From: Acidimicrobiaceae bacterium
Lineage (GTDB): Bacteria > Actinomycetota > Acidimicrobiia > Acidimicrobiales > RAAP-2
Direction: 5' to 3'
Assembly: GCA_025463285.1 (NCBI GenBank)
Contig: JAOBWI010000077.1
Location: 1 to 40,911 of the forward strand
DNA length: 40,911 bases
Shown: positions 14,968 to 23,409 of the stretch, one piece after another
Numbering within the stretch: the first letter of the stretch is position 1
Layout: each line of letters begins with the position of its first letter
The notes under the pieces: generated by a model
The model's database searches: none
Seen by the model: only the letters and a program-made list of their open reading frames with translations
Told to the model about the DNA's origin: nothing
Translations under genes and position numbers: made by a program

Positions 14968-16086
14968 TTAGGTGGCTCCTAGACGTGAGGCGACCAACTC
15001 GAGTCGTTCATCGGGTTGGACCATCGCCAGTCGAACGAAGTTCTTTCCCGCCTCGCCGTAGAGTTCACCGGGGCTACCGACTAGTCCGGACGTTTCGGCG
15101 AGCAGAGTCGCCAATTCCCAACCGTCCAGACCCTCCTTGGTGCACCAGAGATAGAAGGAGCCTTCCGGCGTCGGGGCGTCGACGCCGATGCGCTGCAGCG
15201 CTCGACTCAAAAGTTCGAGACGACGCCAATAGCGGGTGCGCTGGACTTCGACGTGCGCGTCGTCGCCGTAGGCCAAAGCGACGGCCGCCTGCACCGGGCC
15301 GGGCACCATCAGCCCCGCGTGCTGGCGAACGCTTCGTAAATACGTCACGATCGAGGCGTCGCCGGCGTAGAAGCCCGCTCGCACCCCGGCCAGGTTGGAG
15401 CGCTTCGAGATGGAGTGCAACGCCAGCACGCCGTCTGGACCGTGTTCGAGTATCGATCGCGCCGGTGAGATCCAGGTGAACTCCGCATAGCACTCGTCAC
15501 TGGCGATGAGGACCCCGTGCGTTCGCCCCCAGCGGGCTAGTCCCTCGAGGTCATCGAGGTAGCCGGTCGGATTCGACGGAGAGTTGCTCCATAACACCAG
15601 GGCGCGATCGATATCGCTCGGGTCAATGGAGGACAGGTCGAGTTTCCCTTTCACCATCCGCACCGGCACCGAGCGCAGTCCCGCCAACGTCGCCCCCATG
15701 GCGTAGGTGGGATAGCTCATCGAGGGGTAGAGCACCGTGTCGCGTGTCGGAGTTCGTAGGTGCAGGTAGCCCGCCAAGGAGGCCACGAACTCTTTGGTCC
15801 CCACGCACGCGGCGAGAGCGTCCGCGGGAAGATCGACTTCGAAACGTCGCTTCATCCACCCCACGGCCGAGTCGCGAAAGTCACTGGTTCCAGCGGAGGG
15901 CGGGTACCCCCTCGCCCCGACCCCACGAGCCAGTTCCTCGATGACAAATTCCGGTGGCGGATCGATCGGCGTTCCTATCGAGCAGTCGATGGGTCCGCCG
16001 TCAAAAACCGAGGCCGAGCGCTTGAGTCCGTCGAGTCGCTCGTAAGGATAGGGCGGCGGCTCAAAGCTCACGCCGAGACCCGCCAC
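14968..16086 (-). CDS. dapC: N-succinyldiaminopimelate aminotransferase (class I/II PLP enzyme)
   Basis: A 372-aa fold-type I aminotransferase. The PLP lysine is K228 in HSISKRSNLAG. SNSPSNPTGYL (167-177) and ASDECYAEF (195-203) supply the cofactor Asn and Asp/Tyr. The N-terminus (YPYERL) and the SMSYPTYAMG region match the actinobacterial DapC group rather than aspartate aminotransferases. Lying directly upstream of dapD supports the assignment. The GTG start overlaps the 3' end of hflX by 19 bp; a later GTG (codon 6) would reduce the overlap. Another aminotransferase activity cannot be excluded. Confidence 0.87.
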   Translation of the reverse strand: MAGLGVSFEPPPYPYERLDGLKRSASVFDGGPIDCSIGTPIDPPPEFVIEELARGVGARGYPPSAGTSDFRDSAVGWMKRRFEVDLPADALAACVGTKEFVASLAGYLHLRTPTRDTVLYPSMSYPTYAMGATLAGLRSVPVRMVKGKLDLSSIDPSDIDRALVLWSNSPSNPTGYLDDLEGLARWGRTHGVLIASDECYAEFTWISPARSILEHGPDGVLALHSISKRSNLAGVRAGFYAGDASIVTYLRSVRQHAGLMVPGPVQAAVALAYGDDAHVEVQRTRYWRRLELLSRALQRIGVDAPTPEGSFYLWCTKEGLDGWELATLLAETSGLVGSPGELYGEAGKNFVRLAMVQPDERLELVASRLGAT

Positions 16087-17360
16087 TCACGAAAGCGCGC
16101 CGCGCCGACCGCGTCGAGCACCACGTGAATCAACACTCCCTCATTGCTCACCGACGTGTCCAGCACGTCGCCTTCGCGGTGCGCCGCCGCCAACAGGTCG
16201 CCCCGGTCCAGAGGAAGTTGCAAGGTCAGGACGCGGTCGCGCGAGCGCAGTCGCTCGCCAATGGCGCTGACCACTTCTTCTAGGTTCTCGCCCGTCGCCG
16301 CCGAGACCCAGACGCTGCCCTCGTAGAGCTTCGCTAAGTCCTTCGCCCGCGATCCCGGGAGATCGGCTTTATTAAAGACCAGTAGCTCGGGCACCTGATC
16401 GGCCTCTATCTCCACCAACACGTCGCGCACCGCGGCGATCTGTTCTTCGGCGTAGTCGCTGGCTCCGTCGACCACGTGAACGAGCAAGTCGGCCAACTGA
16501 ACCGACTTGAGCGTGCTCATGAAGGCTTCGACCAGTTCGTGGGGCAGGTTGGAGATGAAGCCCACGGTGTCGGTGAACAGGACGGTCTCGCCACCGGGCA
16601 ACTGGCGTTGTCTCGTCCGCGGGTCCAGCGTGACAAAGAGGCGGTCTTCGACCACGACGTGCGCGTCGGTGAGTGCGTTGAGCATCGACGACTTTCCGGC
16701 GTTGGTGTAGCCGACCAGGGTGACCTCGCGGTGTCGCCCACGGTCCCGGCCCTGGCGCTGCACTTGGCGGGTGCGATCGATCTGTTTGAGCTCTTTGCGG
16801 ATGTGATGAATGCGCTGAACCAGTCGACGACGGTCCACCTCGAGCTGCGTCTCACCCGGTCCGCGAGTACCGATGCCGCCAGCTTGTTGCGAGAGTGATC
16901 CGCCGGCGCGGCGGAGTCGTGGTAGTCGGTACTCGAGCAGGGCCAGTTCGACCTGGGCCTTGCCCTCGGGGGTGCGGGCGTTCTGGGCGAAGATGTCCAA
17001 GATGACGGCGGTGCGGTCGATCGCCGTCCGACCCAAAATCTTTTCGAGGTTTCTCTGCTGGGCCGGCGAGAGGTTGTGTTCAAAGACCACCGTGTCGGCG
17101 TCCAGCGCCAGGCAGATCTGTCGCAGTTCGTGGACCTTGCCCGAACCGAGGAACGTCGCGGGATCGGGACTCTCGCGGCGTTGAACGATACGCGCCACCA
17201 CGTCGGCGCCCGCCGTATCGACGAGCAAAGCTAACTCGTCCAGTTGTTGATCCAGCGCCTCCTGGCTCACGCCGGGAAAGAGCACGCCCACCAGCACGAT
17301 CTTCTCTCGAAAGGAACGATCGATGAGGGTGCTGGGAATATACGTCAAGCCGCGAGCCAC
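16068..17360 (-). CDS. hflX: Ribosome-associated GTPase HflX
   Basis: Rescues or splits stalled and heat-damaged ribosomes. The 430-aa protein has the HflX N-terminal domain (about 20-205) with TFLGSGK, VVFEHNLSPAQ and the GGIGTRGPGE signature at 161-170. The GTPase domain has G1 GYTNAGKSS (217-225), DTVGF (G3) and NKAD (G4). A short C-terminal domain follows. It starts at GTG 17358-17360 and overlaps the dapF end by 16 bp. Placement beside dapF, miaA and lexA is conserved in actinobacteria (in mycobacteria hflX also follows dapF). Confidence 0.95.
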   Translation of the reverse strand: MARGLTYIPSTLIDRSFREKIVLVGVLFPGVSQEALDQQLDELALLVDTAGADVVARIVQRRESPDPATFLGSGKVHELRQICLALDADTVVFEHNLSPAQQRNLEKILGRTAIDRTAVILDIFAQNARTPEGKAQVELALLEYRLPRLRRAGGSLSQQAGGIGTRGPGETQLEVDRRRLVQRIHHIRKELKQIDRTRQVQRQGRDRGRHREVTLVGYTNAGKSSMLNALTDAHVVVEDRLFVTLDPRTRQRQLPGGETVLFTDTVGFISNLPHELVEAFMSTLKSVQLADLLVHVVDGASDYAEEQIAAVRDVLVEIEADQVPELLVFNKADLPGSRAKDLAKLYEGSVWVSAATGENLEEVVSAIGERLRSRDRVLTLQLPLDRGDLLAAAHREGDVLDTSVSNEGVLIHVVLDAVGAARFREWRVSA

Positions 17361-18112
17361 TCCACGTCGGCTATGAACTCGACCGGACCGCTCAAGGTCG
17401 CGTGGGATCCACTCAGTACCACGCGCAAGGGGCCACCCGGATTCTCCACCATCACCTCACTTGAGCTGAGGCCAGCTTCGCGCGCGATCATCGCCACCGC
17501 GCAGGTTCCCGTTCCACAGGCCTGGGTCCAGCCCACGCCGCGTTCGATCACTCGAATGCTCAAATGATCCTCTCCCAGCACGGTGAGAAACTCCACGTTG
17601 GCACCCCCTACCTGCGCCCTCAGTTTCTCGGCCACCTCTTCGCGCGCGCTGCGATTCCACTCGACTCGGTCGAGGACCACCACGTGGGGATTACCGACGT
17701 TGGCCACGCCCAGCGTCCCTTCGAGGGGCTCACCCATAGTGACTTCTCCCATGGCCACGCTGGCGTACCCCGAGGTACCGTGCATCTGGAGAGACACGGT
17801 GCGTCGCCCGGCCAGGGTGGCCACGTCGAGGTGGTCAAAACTGGCGCTGGTAAAGCGTCGAACGGCGGCGGCCAGACAGCGAATACCGTTGCCCGACATC
17901 TCAGCGATCGACCCGTCGGCGTTAAAGAGGGTCATCGACACGGGCGACTCCAACGCCGCCACCAACACGCCGTCGGCCCCGACGCCGGTCGTACGGTGAC
18001 AGATCGCGCGAACCCGCGACGGCGTCCACCACTCGGCGTACCCCGGCTGCTGGACGTCAATGAGGAAGTCGTTTCCCGCCCCGTGCCACTTTTGAAGACT
18101 GCGAAACGTCAC
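17345..18112 (-). CDS. dapF: Diaminopimelate epimerase
   Basis: Converts LL- to meso-diaminopimelate, the form used in peptidoglycan and lysine synthesis, without a cofactor. The two catalytic cysteines are C79 in MSGNGIRCLA and C199 in ACGTGTCA. GNDFLI (13-18) and ANVGNPHVV (137-145) are further signatures. At 255 aa it is slightly short for the family (about 270-280). The GTG start lies 4 bp after the miaA stop, so dapF is probably co-transcribed with miaB-miaA and hflX. Confidence 0.95.
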   Translation of the reverse strand: MTFRSLQKWHGAGNDFLIDVQQPGYAEWWTPSRVRAICHRTTGVGADGVLVAALESPVSMTLFNADGSIAEMSGNGIRCLAAAVRRFTSASFDHLDVATLAGRRTVSLQMHGTSGYASVAMGEVTMGEPLEGTLGVANVGNPHVVVLDRVEWNRSAREEVAEKLRAQVGGANVEFLTVLGEDHLSIRVIERGVGWTQACGTGTCAVAMIAREAGLSSSEVMVENPGGPLRVVLSGSHATLSGPVEFIADVEWLAA

Positions 18113-18116
18113 TGGC

Positions 18117-19049
18117 CTAGTCTCGCACGAAGGTCTCTGAGCGGCTCAACAGGTCCTCCACGCGTTGACGCGCTGCGCCCAGGTCGTCGAACCACTCCAC
18201 GCGCGGGTCGCGTCGAAACCAGGAGCGCTGACGACGAGCGAGTCGGCGGCTCTGGGTGATGGCGTCATTGACGCAGGTCGTAAGATCGGCGCCCTCTTCG
18301 AGGTGGCGCAGTAGTTCGCGGTACCCCACGGCCTGGCGCGCGGTGCGACTCAGCCCGCCCGGCGCGGCGGCCAGGTCCGCCACTTCTTCTAACAGACCCT
18401 GGTCCATCCAGGCGCGAAAACGAGCGGCCAGGCGTTCGTCCAGCACCTCGCTCGGAACGTCGAGTCCAATCTGCACCACCCGCACGGGTCCGTAGGTTAA
18501 GAGACCCTGGCCGTACGAGGAGAACGCTCGTCCCGAGCCCAGGGTGACTTCGAGGGCCCGCACTACTCTTCGTTCGTTCAACGCGTCGATCCGACTGGCC
18601 GCCAGCGGGTCGCGCTCGGTGAGTTCACGGTAGAGCCCCGCGAGGTCGAATCGAGCGCGCTCGTCAAGCCCCCGTCGAACGTCGGGGTATCGACCCGGTA
18701 TGTCGAGGTCATCAATCACCGCTCGACCGTAAAGCCCCGTCCCGCCCACGTAGAGCACGTCAGAGCCCCGGGCCCACGCCTCGCGGGTGGCCTGGCGCGC
18801 GGCGCGCTGGAACTGAGCGACGGTGAACTCCTCACTCGCCTCGACCAGATCCAGCAGGTGATAGGGGACCTCGTTTCGGTCGGACTTCGTGGGTTTGGCG
18901 GTGCCGATATCCATTCCCCGATAGACGCTCATGGCGTCCACGCTCACGATCTCCACGCCTCCTAGGTCCCGCGCCAACTGGTGGGCGAAAGCTGACTTGC
19001 CCGAGGCGGTGGGCCCGACCAGGGCGACGGAGCGTCCGGTGGGGCTCAC
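18117..19049 (-). CDS. miaA: tRNA dimethylallyltransferase
   Basis: Adds a dimethylallyl group to A37 of tRNAs that read codons beginning with U. The 310-aa protein has the P-loop GPTASGKS (12-19), the DAMSVYRGMDIGTAKP signature with the catalytic Asp, a second conserved stretch GGTGLYGRAV, and a C-terminal RQRSWFRRD motif. The GTG start overlaps the miaB stop by 4 bp; the two genes act in sequence on the same base (i6A37, then ms2i6A37). The single window tRNA, tRNA-Cys, reads UGC/UGU and carries A37, so it is a plausible substrate. Confidence 0.96.
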   Translation of the reverse strand: MSPTGRSVALVGPTASGKSAFAHQLARDLGGVEIVSVDAMSVYRGMDIGTAKPTKSDRNEVPYHLLDLVEASEEFTVAQFQRAARQATREAWARGSDVLYVGGTGLYGRAVIDDLDIPGRYPDVRRGLDERARFDLAGLYRELTERDPLAASRIDALNERRVVRALEVTLGSGRAFSSYGQGLLTYGPVRVVQIGLDVPSEVLDERLAARFRAWMDQGLLEEVADLAAAPGGLSRTARQAVGYRELLRHLEEGADLTTCVNDAITQSRRLARRQRSWFRRDPRVEWFDDLGAARQRVEDLLSRSETFVRD

Positions 19050-20443
19050 CTAGAAGAGAGGAGCGGCACGCGGATCTTGTGTCGCGGGGCCCTCAGCACC
19101 TCGACCATCTCGCCGAGCAAGTGATACGGCGCCCCGTAGGTCACATCCACGCTCACCAACGATCCGGCCCGAGCGGCCCCTTCACTGAGGGGAAAGTGAA
19201 TCAACTTGCCTTGGCGAGTGCGACCAGAGAGCATCTGCTCGTTGCGCCGCGAGGGACCTTCGACCAGCACTTCTTCTCGTCGACCGACCCGGGCTTGGTG
19301 TCGTCGTAAGGCCGAGCGATCAGTGACGTCCTTTAATCGTTCGAAACGTTCCTTGATGACGTCGTCGCTCACGAAGGCGTCCCGCATATCGGCCGCTCTT
19401 GTTCCTTCGCGGGGCGAGAAGATAAAGGTGTAGGCGAGATCGAACTCACAGGCCGCCACAACGGCCAGCGTCTCATCGAACTCCTCGTCGGTTTCACCGG
19501 GAAAGCCGACGATGAGATCGGTCGTCACCGCCAGGTCCGCAACGGCCGCGCGCGCCGCCGCCAAGGTGGCGACGTAGCGTTCGACTTTGTAGCCGCGACG
19601 CATGGCCGACAGCACGCGGTTGGAGCCCGACTGCAAGGGGAGGTGCAGTTGAGTACAGACCGTGGGCGTTTCGGCCATGGCGGCGATGGTCTCTGAACTG
19701 AGGTCCTTGGGGTGCGGACTGGTAAAGCGAATGCGTTCGATGCCGGGCACCTGGCCGAGCGCGCGCAACAGTTCCGCGAAGAGGGGACGGCGTCGCGTGA
19801 GGTCCCGGCCGTAGGAGTTCACGTTCTGGCCGAGCACGGTGATCTCACTCACTCCCGACGAGGCCAGCATGGTGGCCTCCTCAATGAGATCGCCCAGAGG
19901 ACGCGAGATCTCTCCCCCGCGCACGCTGGGCACGATGCAGTAGGCGCACGTATTGTCACAGCCCGTTTGAATGGTCATCCACGCGGCGAAGGGAAGTTCG
20001 CGCACCGCATAGAGGGCGGGCGCCATGTCGCGACTGGCGAGAGGGTCGGGCGCGTCGAGCACTTCGACTAGAGGACCTTCGCTGACGCTGCGACGAAGCA
20101 GCGAGGGCGCCGAGGCCAGGTTGTGGGTGCCAAAGACCACGTCCACCCAGTTGGCCCGTTGCAGAACCGCGCCTCGATCTTTTTGGGCCATGCAGCCCCC
20201 GACGGCGATTTGCAGCTCGGGACGTTCTTCTTTGAGGGCCTTTAGCTGGCCAAGCGCGCTGTAGAGCTTCAGGTCGGCGTTCTCACGAATGGTGCAAGTA
20301 TTGAGCACGATCACGTCGGCTTCGGCCTCACTGGTCGCGCGCACCATGCCGTCGGCCACGAAGAGACCGGCCAATCGCTCGGAGTCGTGTTCGTTCATTT
20401 GGCAGCCAAACGTGCGTATGGCAAACGTTTTGGGCGACGACAC
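19046..20443 (-). CDS. miaB: tRNA-2-methylthio-N6-dimethylallyladenosine synthase
   Basis: A radical-SAM methylthiotransferase that turns i6A37 into ms2i6A37. The N-terminal UPF0004 domain carries the auxiliary-cluster cysteines C14 (FGCQMNEHDSE), C50 (NTCTIRENA) and C84 (GGCMAQ). The radical-SAM triad is C162, C166 and C169 (GCDNTCAYC). A TRAM domain closes the protein. At 465 aa it is normal size. The GTG start follows the exporter gene by 9 bp, placing it in the same leftward transcription unit. Confidence 0.96.
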   Translation of the reverse strand: MSSPKTFAIRTFGCQMNEHDSERLAGLFVADGMVRATSEAEADVIVLNTCTIRENADLKLYSALGQLKALKEERPELQIAVGGCMAQKDRGAVLQRANWVDVVFGTHNLASAPSLLRRSVSEGPLVEVLDAPDPLASRDMAPALYAVRELPFAAWMTIQTGCDNTCAYCIVPSVRGGEISRPLGDLIEEATMLASSGVSEITVLGQNVNSYGRDLTRRRPLFAELLRALGQVPGIERIRFTSPHPKDLSSETIAAMAETPTVCTQLHLPLQSGSNRVLSAMRRGYKVERYVATLAAARAAVADLAVTTDLIVGFPGETDEEFDETLAVVAACEFDLAYTFIFSPREGTRAADMRDAFVSDDVIKERFERLKDVTDRSALRRHQARVGRREEVLVEGPSRRNEQMLSGRTRQGKLIHFPLSEGAARAGSLVSVDVTYGAPYHLLGEMVEVLRAPRHKIRVPLLSSR

Positions 20444-20452
20444 CCTCCAAGC

Positions 20453-21331
20453 CTACTGAGCCAGTTCGCTCTCACTCACGGTCGCGTGGTACATGACACC
20501 GGCCCCCGCCGTCACCACGCAGACCAGGCCCACCACGTCCCACGCACTGATCTTTTGACTCAGGAGAATCCAGCCGACGATAAAGGCCACCGCGGGATCC
20601 GCGGCCATCAGTACTCCGGCGACGGAGGGCTTCAGCCGACGCAGACCTTGCAGTTCCGCGCCAAAGCCCAGCACGATGGCCATCACCGCCACCAGAGCGA
20701 GTCGAGCGAGGGTGCTCGGATGTTCGCTCAACTGCGCGGAGGTTCCCAGTGAAAAGGGCAGCGTGAGGAGGGCCGCCACGGACATAGAGACAGCCAGTCC
20801 CTCGAATCCTTTCGTGGTGGCGCCAACTTGTTTCGAGGCGTAGACGTAGGTGGCCCAGCCCACGCCCGATCCCGCGGCGAAAAGGACACCTTCGAGGGTG
20901 AGACCGTTCCCGGGGCGAGTGAGAGCCACCACGCCCAGTCCCGCGAGCACCACCAAGGCGAGGTGGCGCGGGGTGCGCTTGGCGACTGCGGCCACGCAGA
21001 ACGGCCCGAGGTACTCAATGGCGACCGCGCCACCCAAAGGAATGCGCGCGATCGCTTGATAGAAACATTGATTCATGACCGCGGTGGTCGCCCCCAGTGC
21101 CAGAGCGCCGAGCCACTGGTACGTCGTCCAGTGACGAACCTTCGGCCTCGTGAGGGCCAGTAACACGAGAGCCCCGAGCAGAAAACGCCACGCGCTGGTG
21201 GCGGAGGGACCGAGCACGGGAAAGGCCCGCGTCACGATGGCCGCGCTCCACTGAATCAAGGTGGCCCCGAGCATCAAAAAGCCCGCGCCGCGCAGCGTCG
21301 TGCCGGTGACCTCGAACTCTCTCGAGTTCAA
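20453..21331 (-). CDS. rhtA: EamA-family exporter, RhtA-like (threonine/homoserine efflux)
   Basis: A 292-aa drug/metabolite-type transporter with about ten hydrophobic helices in two EamA repeats. The ARIPLGGAVAIEYLGPF stretch (about 95-111) resembles the signature of RhtA, which exports homoserine and threonine. The likely TTG start overlaps the stop of thrB (homoserine kinase) in a TTGA junction. Coupling an exporter to the enzyme that consumes homoserine fits that substrate, but it is inferred and the gene could export another metabolite. Nearby terminators are not evident. Confidence 0.75.
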   Translation of the reverse strand: MNSREFEVTGTTLRGAGFLMLGATLIQWSAAIVTRAFPVLGPSATSAWRFLLGALVLLALTRPKVRHWTTYQWLGALALGATTAVMNQCFYQAIARIPLGGAVAIEYLGPFCVAAVAKRTPRHLALVVLAGLGVVALTRPGNGLTLEGVLFAAGSGVGWATYVYASKQVGATTKGFEGLAVSMSVAALLTLPFSLGTSAQLSEHPSTLARLALVAVMAIVLGFGAELQGLRRLKPSVAGVLMAADPAVAFIVGWILLSQKISAWDVVGLVCVVTAGAGVMYHATVSESELAQ

Positions 21332-22176
21332 CGCGTGACCAGCCCGACGCGGTCAGCGTCGAGCAGGAAGACCTCTCCGGGAAGTGACTGGGCGTGCAAG
21401 AACTCCTTGGCCGCCGTCGCCACGTCGTTCGCCGTTTCGTTCGTCACGAGACCCAACATGGAAGGACCCGCGCCCGACCAACACGACGCCGCGGCGCCGC
21501 TCTCTCGCAGTAACGCCAACAGCGGTCCAGCGAAGTTCAACAAGCTGCTTCGGTGGGGCTGGTGTAGATAGTCGTCCATCGATGACGCCACGAACTCGCG
21601 ATGATTCGCCAAGCCCGCGATCAGGAGACCCAGGGCGTTCAAATTCTTTACGGCGTCGCTGAAGGGCACGACGGCCGGCAGAACTTGGCGGGCGTCTGCG
21701 GTAGAGAGTTCTTCGTCGGGTACCACCACCACGAAACGCCAGGTGTCATCGAGGGGCAGTTGGCGAGCGATGACGCCGTCGGGGTCTCCCAGCCCGGCCA
21801 CCACCAGACCTCCGAGCACCGACGCGGCCGCGTTCTCCGCGTGGCCGTCGACTCCCGTGGCGACTTCGAGCGGACTCTTGGCACCGGCCGCGGCCGCGGC
21901 GGCCACCGCCAGGGCGGCTGACGAACCAAGACCGCGCGACACGGGAATAGAAGAGGTGACGCGCATCGAGAAATTGGTGTGTCCAAGAACGCTCGCCGCG
22001 ACGCGCACGCCCAAGTGGCGCTCGTCGTCGTAGCGACCAGCGCCGCAACCGTCGCTCGCGATGCTGAGACTGTCGGCGGGCTCTAAGGACACGTCCACGT
22101 AGAGCGACAGGGCCACGGCCAGCGTGTCAAAACCGGGCCCCAGGTTGGCCGAACTGGCGGGCGCTCGCGCGAACAT
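21328..22176 (-). CDS. thrB: Homoserine kinase
   Basis: Phosphorylates homoserine on the way to threonine. This GHMP-family kinase of 282 aa starts with the substrate motif PASSANLGPGFDTL. It has the ATP loop PVSRGLGSSAAL (79-90) and a late SGAGPSMLG glycine motif. The start is ATG at 22174-22176, five bp from the D,D-carboxypeptidase stop. No hom or thrC gene is in the window, so the rest of the threonine pathway lies elsewhere. It is translated together with the RhtA-like exporter. Confidence 0.93.
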   Translation of the reverse strand: MFARAPASSANLGPGFDTLAVALSLYVDVSLEPADSLSIASDGCGAGRYDDERHLGVRVAASVLGHTNFSMRVTSSIPVSRGLGSSAALAVAAAAAAGAKSPLEVATGVDGHAENAAASVLGGLVVAGLGDPDGVIARQLPLDDTWRFVVVVPDEELSTADARQVLPAVVPFSDAVKNLNALGLLIAGLANHREFVASSMDDYLHQPHRSSLLNFAGPLLALLRESGAAASCWSGAGPSMLGLVTNETANDVATAAKEFLHAQSLPGEVFLLDADRVGLVTR

Positions 22177-22181
22177 CAGGT

Positions 22182-23405
22182 TTAGCGTAGGCGCTGGAGC
22201 AACGTCGGCGGAGCGAGAGTACCGAGCGCGCGCAAGGTAAATGTCCGCGTGGTGAGTCCGATCACGTGCAGTTCGCCCACCGCTTCACCACGACGTACGC
22301 GTGAGGTGAAGGTTCGCACCTGGACGTGAATCGTGGGCGCGCCTTGGGCCGGCCACCACCAGAGCGCGTGCGGCGAGGTGAGTCCGAAGGCCACCCGGCG
22401 AGAGCCCCAGGAGATCGAGCCGATGACCTGATCTTTTTGGAAGACGTAACTCACTCGAGCGCCCACCGCCGAGTTGTCGAGGGCCAGCGCCGCCTCGCCG
22501 GCGGGGGTGAGTAAATTACCGCCCTCTTGTCCGAGGACCACGGCGTAGGCCACGCGGGTGGACGTCCCGTCCTGGAAGGTCATGGCCATCACATCGCAGC
22601 CTCCGGCCGCACTGGTACGACCCGATTTCACGCCGATGACGTTGTCGTAGCCGACGAAGGGGGTGTACGAGGTCACGGTGCCGGCGAAGGGCAGCGTCAC
22701 GCTCGGCTGCACCACGATGGAGCGAACGAGAGGTGACTCCATTAACAACGTGGCCAGACGAGCCTGATCGAGCGCCGTAGAGACCGACTGGGGTGAGTAG
22801 CCCGTGACGTCGGCGTAGTACGTGCTCGTCAACCCCAGCGCGGTCGCCTCTTCATTCATGTCGGCGATGAACGTTTCGTTGGAGCCGGCCACCATGGAGG
22901 CCAGCACCACGGCGTAGTTGCCCGCCGAGTGAACGAGAAGCCCGTTCAACAGATCGCTCTCGCAGAGTTGTTCACCCACCTCCACCGGCACGCTGGACTC
23001 GTCGATGCCCACCAGTTGCTGATAGGTCTCGACGTCACCCTCTGTCACGATGTGACAGGGCCCCGTCTCGCCCATACTGAGCGGCAGTAGTTTCAGCGCG
23101 ACGTAGGCGGTCATCATTTTGGTCAGGCTGGCGATCGGCACCACGTGGTTGTGATGGCTCACCAGGACCCCCAGGGCCGGAACGTCGAGGGCCGCCGATC
23201 CCACGCTCGGCCACTGCAACGTCGCGTCGGGCGAGGTCGAAGCGACGGCCCTCAACGTGACGTGGGTAACCGAACGCGGGTGTAGCAAAGGGATCTGTAG
23301 ACCCACGATGATCGCCGAGGCGAGAACGAGACCAACCACGAGGCCAACGAGACGGCCAAAGAGGCCGCGCAGGGCTGGTCGGCGTGAGGAGGCGGAGCGT
23401 GACAA
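22182..23405 (-). CDS. D-alanyl-D-alanine carboxypeptidase (PBP, S11 family)
   Basis: Trims the terminal D-Ala from peptidoglycan stem peptides at the cell surface. An N-terminal membrane segment (about 15-40) serves as signal or anchor. The catalytic SxxK is S93-L-T-K96. The second motif reads SAGN (160-163), a loose form of SxN, and the third is KSG in VKSGRTS. A C-terminal beta domain (about 330-407) fits the family. The frame starts with TTG at 23403-23405, just after the ftsK stop, with no clear ribosome site. No better start exists before the SxxK region except near the anchor, so the true N-terminus is uncertain. Confidence 0.87.
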   Translation of the reverse strand: MSRSASSRRPALRGLFGRLVGLVVGLVLASAIIVGLQIPLLHPRSVTHVTLRAVASTSPDATLQWPSVGSAALDVPALGVLVSHHNHVVPIASLTKMMTAYVALKLLPLSMGETGPCHIVTEGDVETYQQLVGIDESSVPVEVGEQLCESDLLNGLLVHSAGNYAVVLASMVAGSNETFIADMNEEATALGLTSTYYADVTGYSPQSVSTALDQARLATLLMESPLVRSIVVQPSVTLPFAGTVTSYTPFVGYDNVIGVKSGRTSAAGGCDVMAMTFQDGTSTRVAYAVVLGQEGGNLLTPAGEAALALDNSAVGARVSYVFQKDQVIGSISWGSRRVAFGLTSPHALWWWPAQGAPTIHVQVRTFTSRVRRGEAVGELHVIGLTTRTFTLRALGTLAPPTLLQRLR

Positions 23406-23409
23406 GTAG

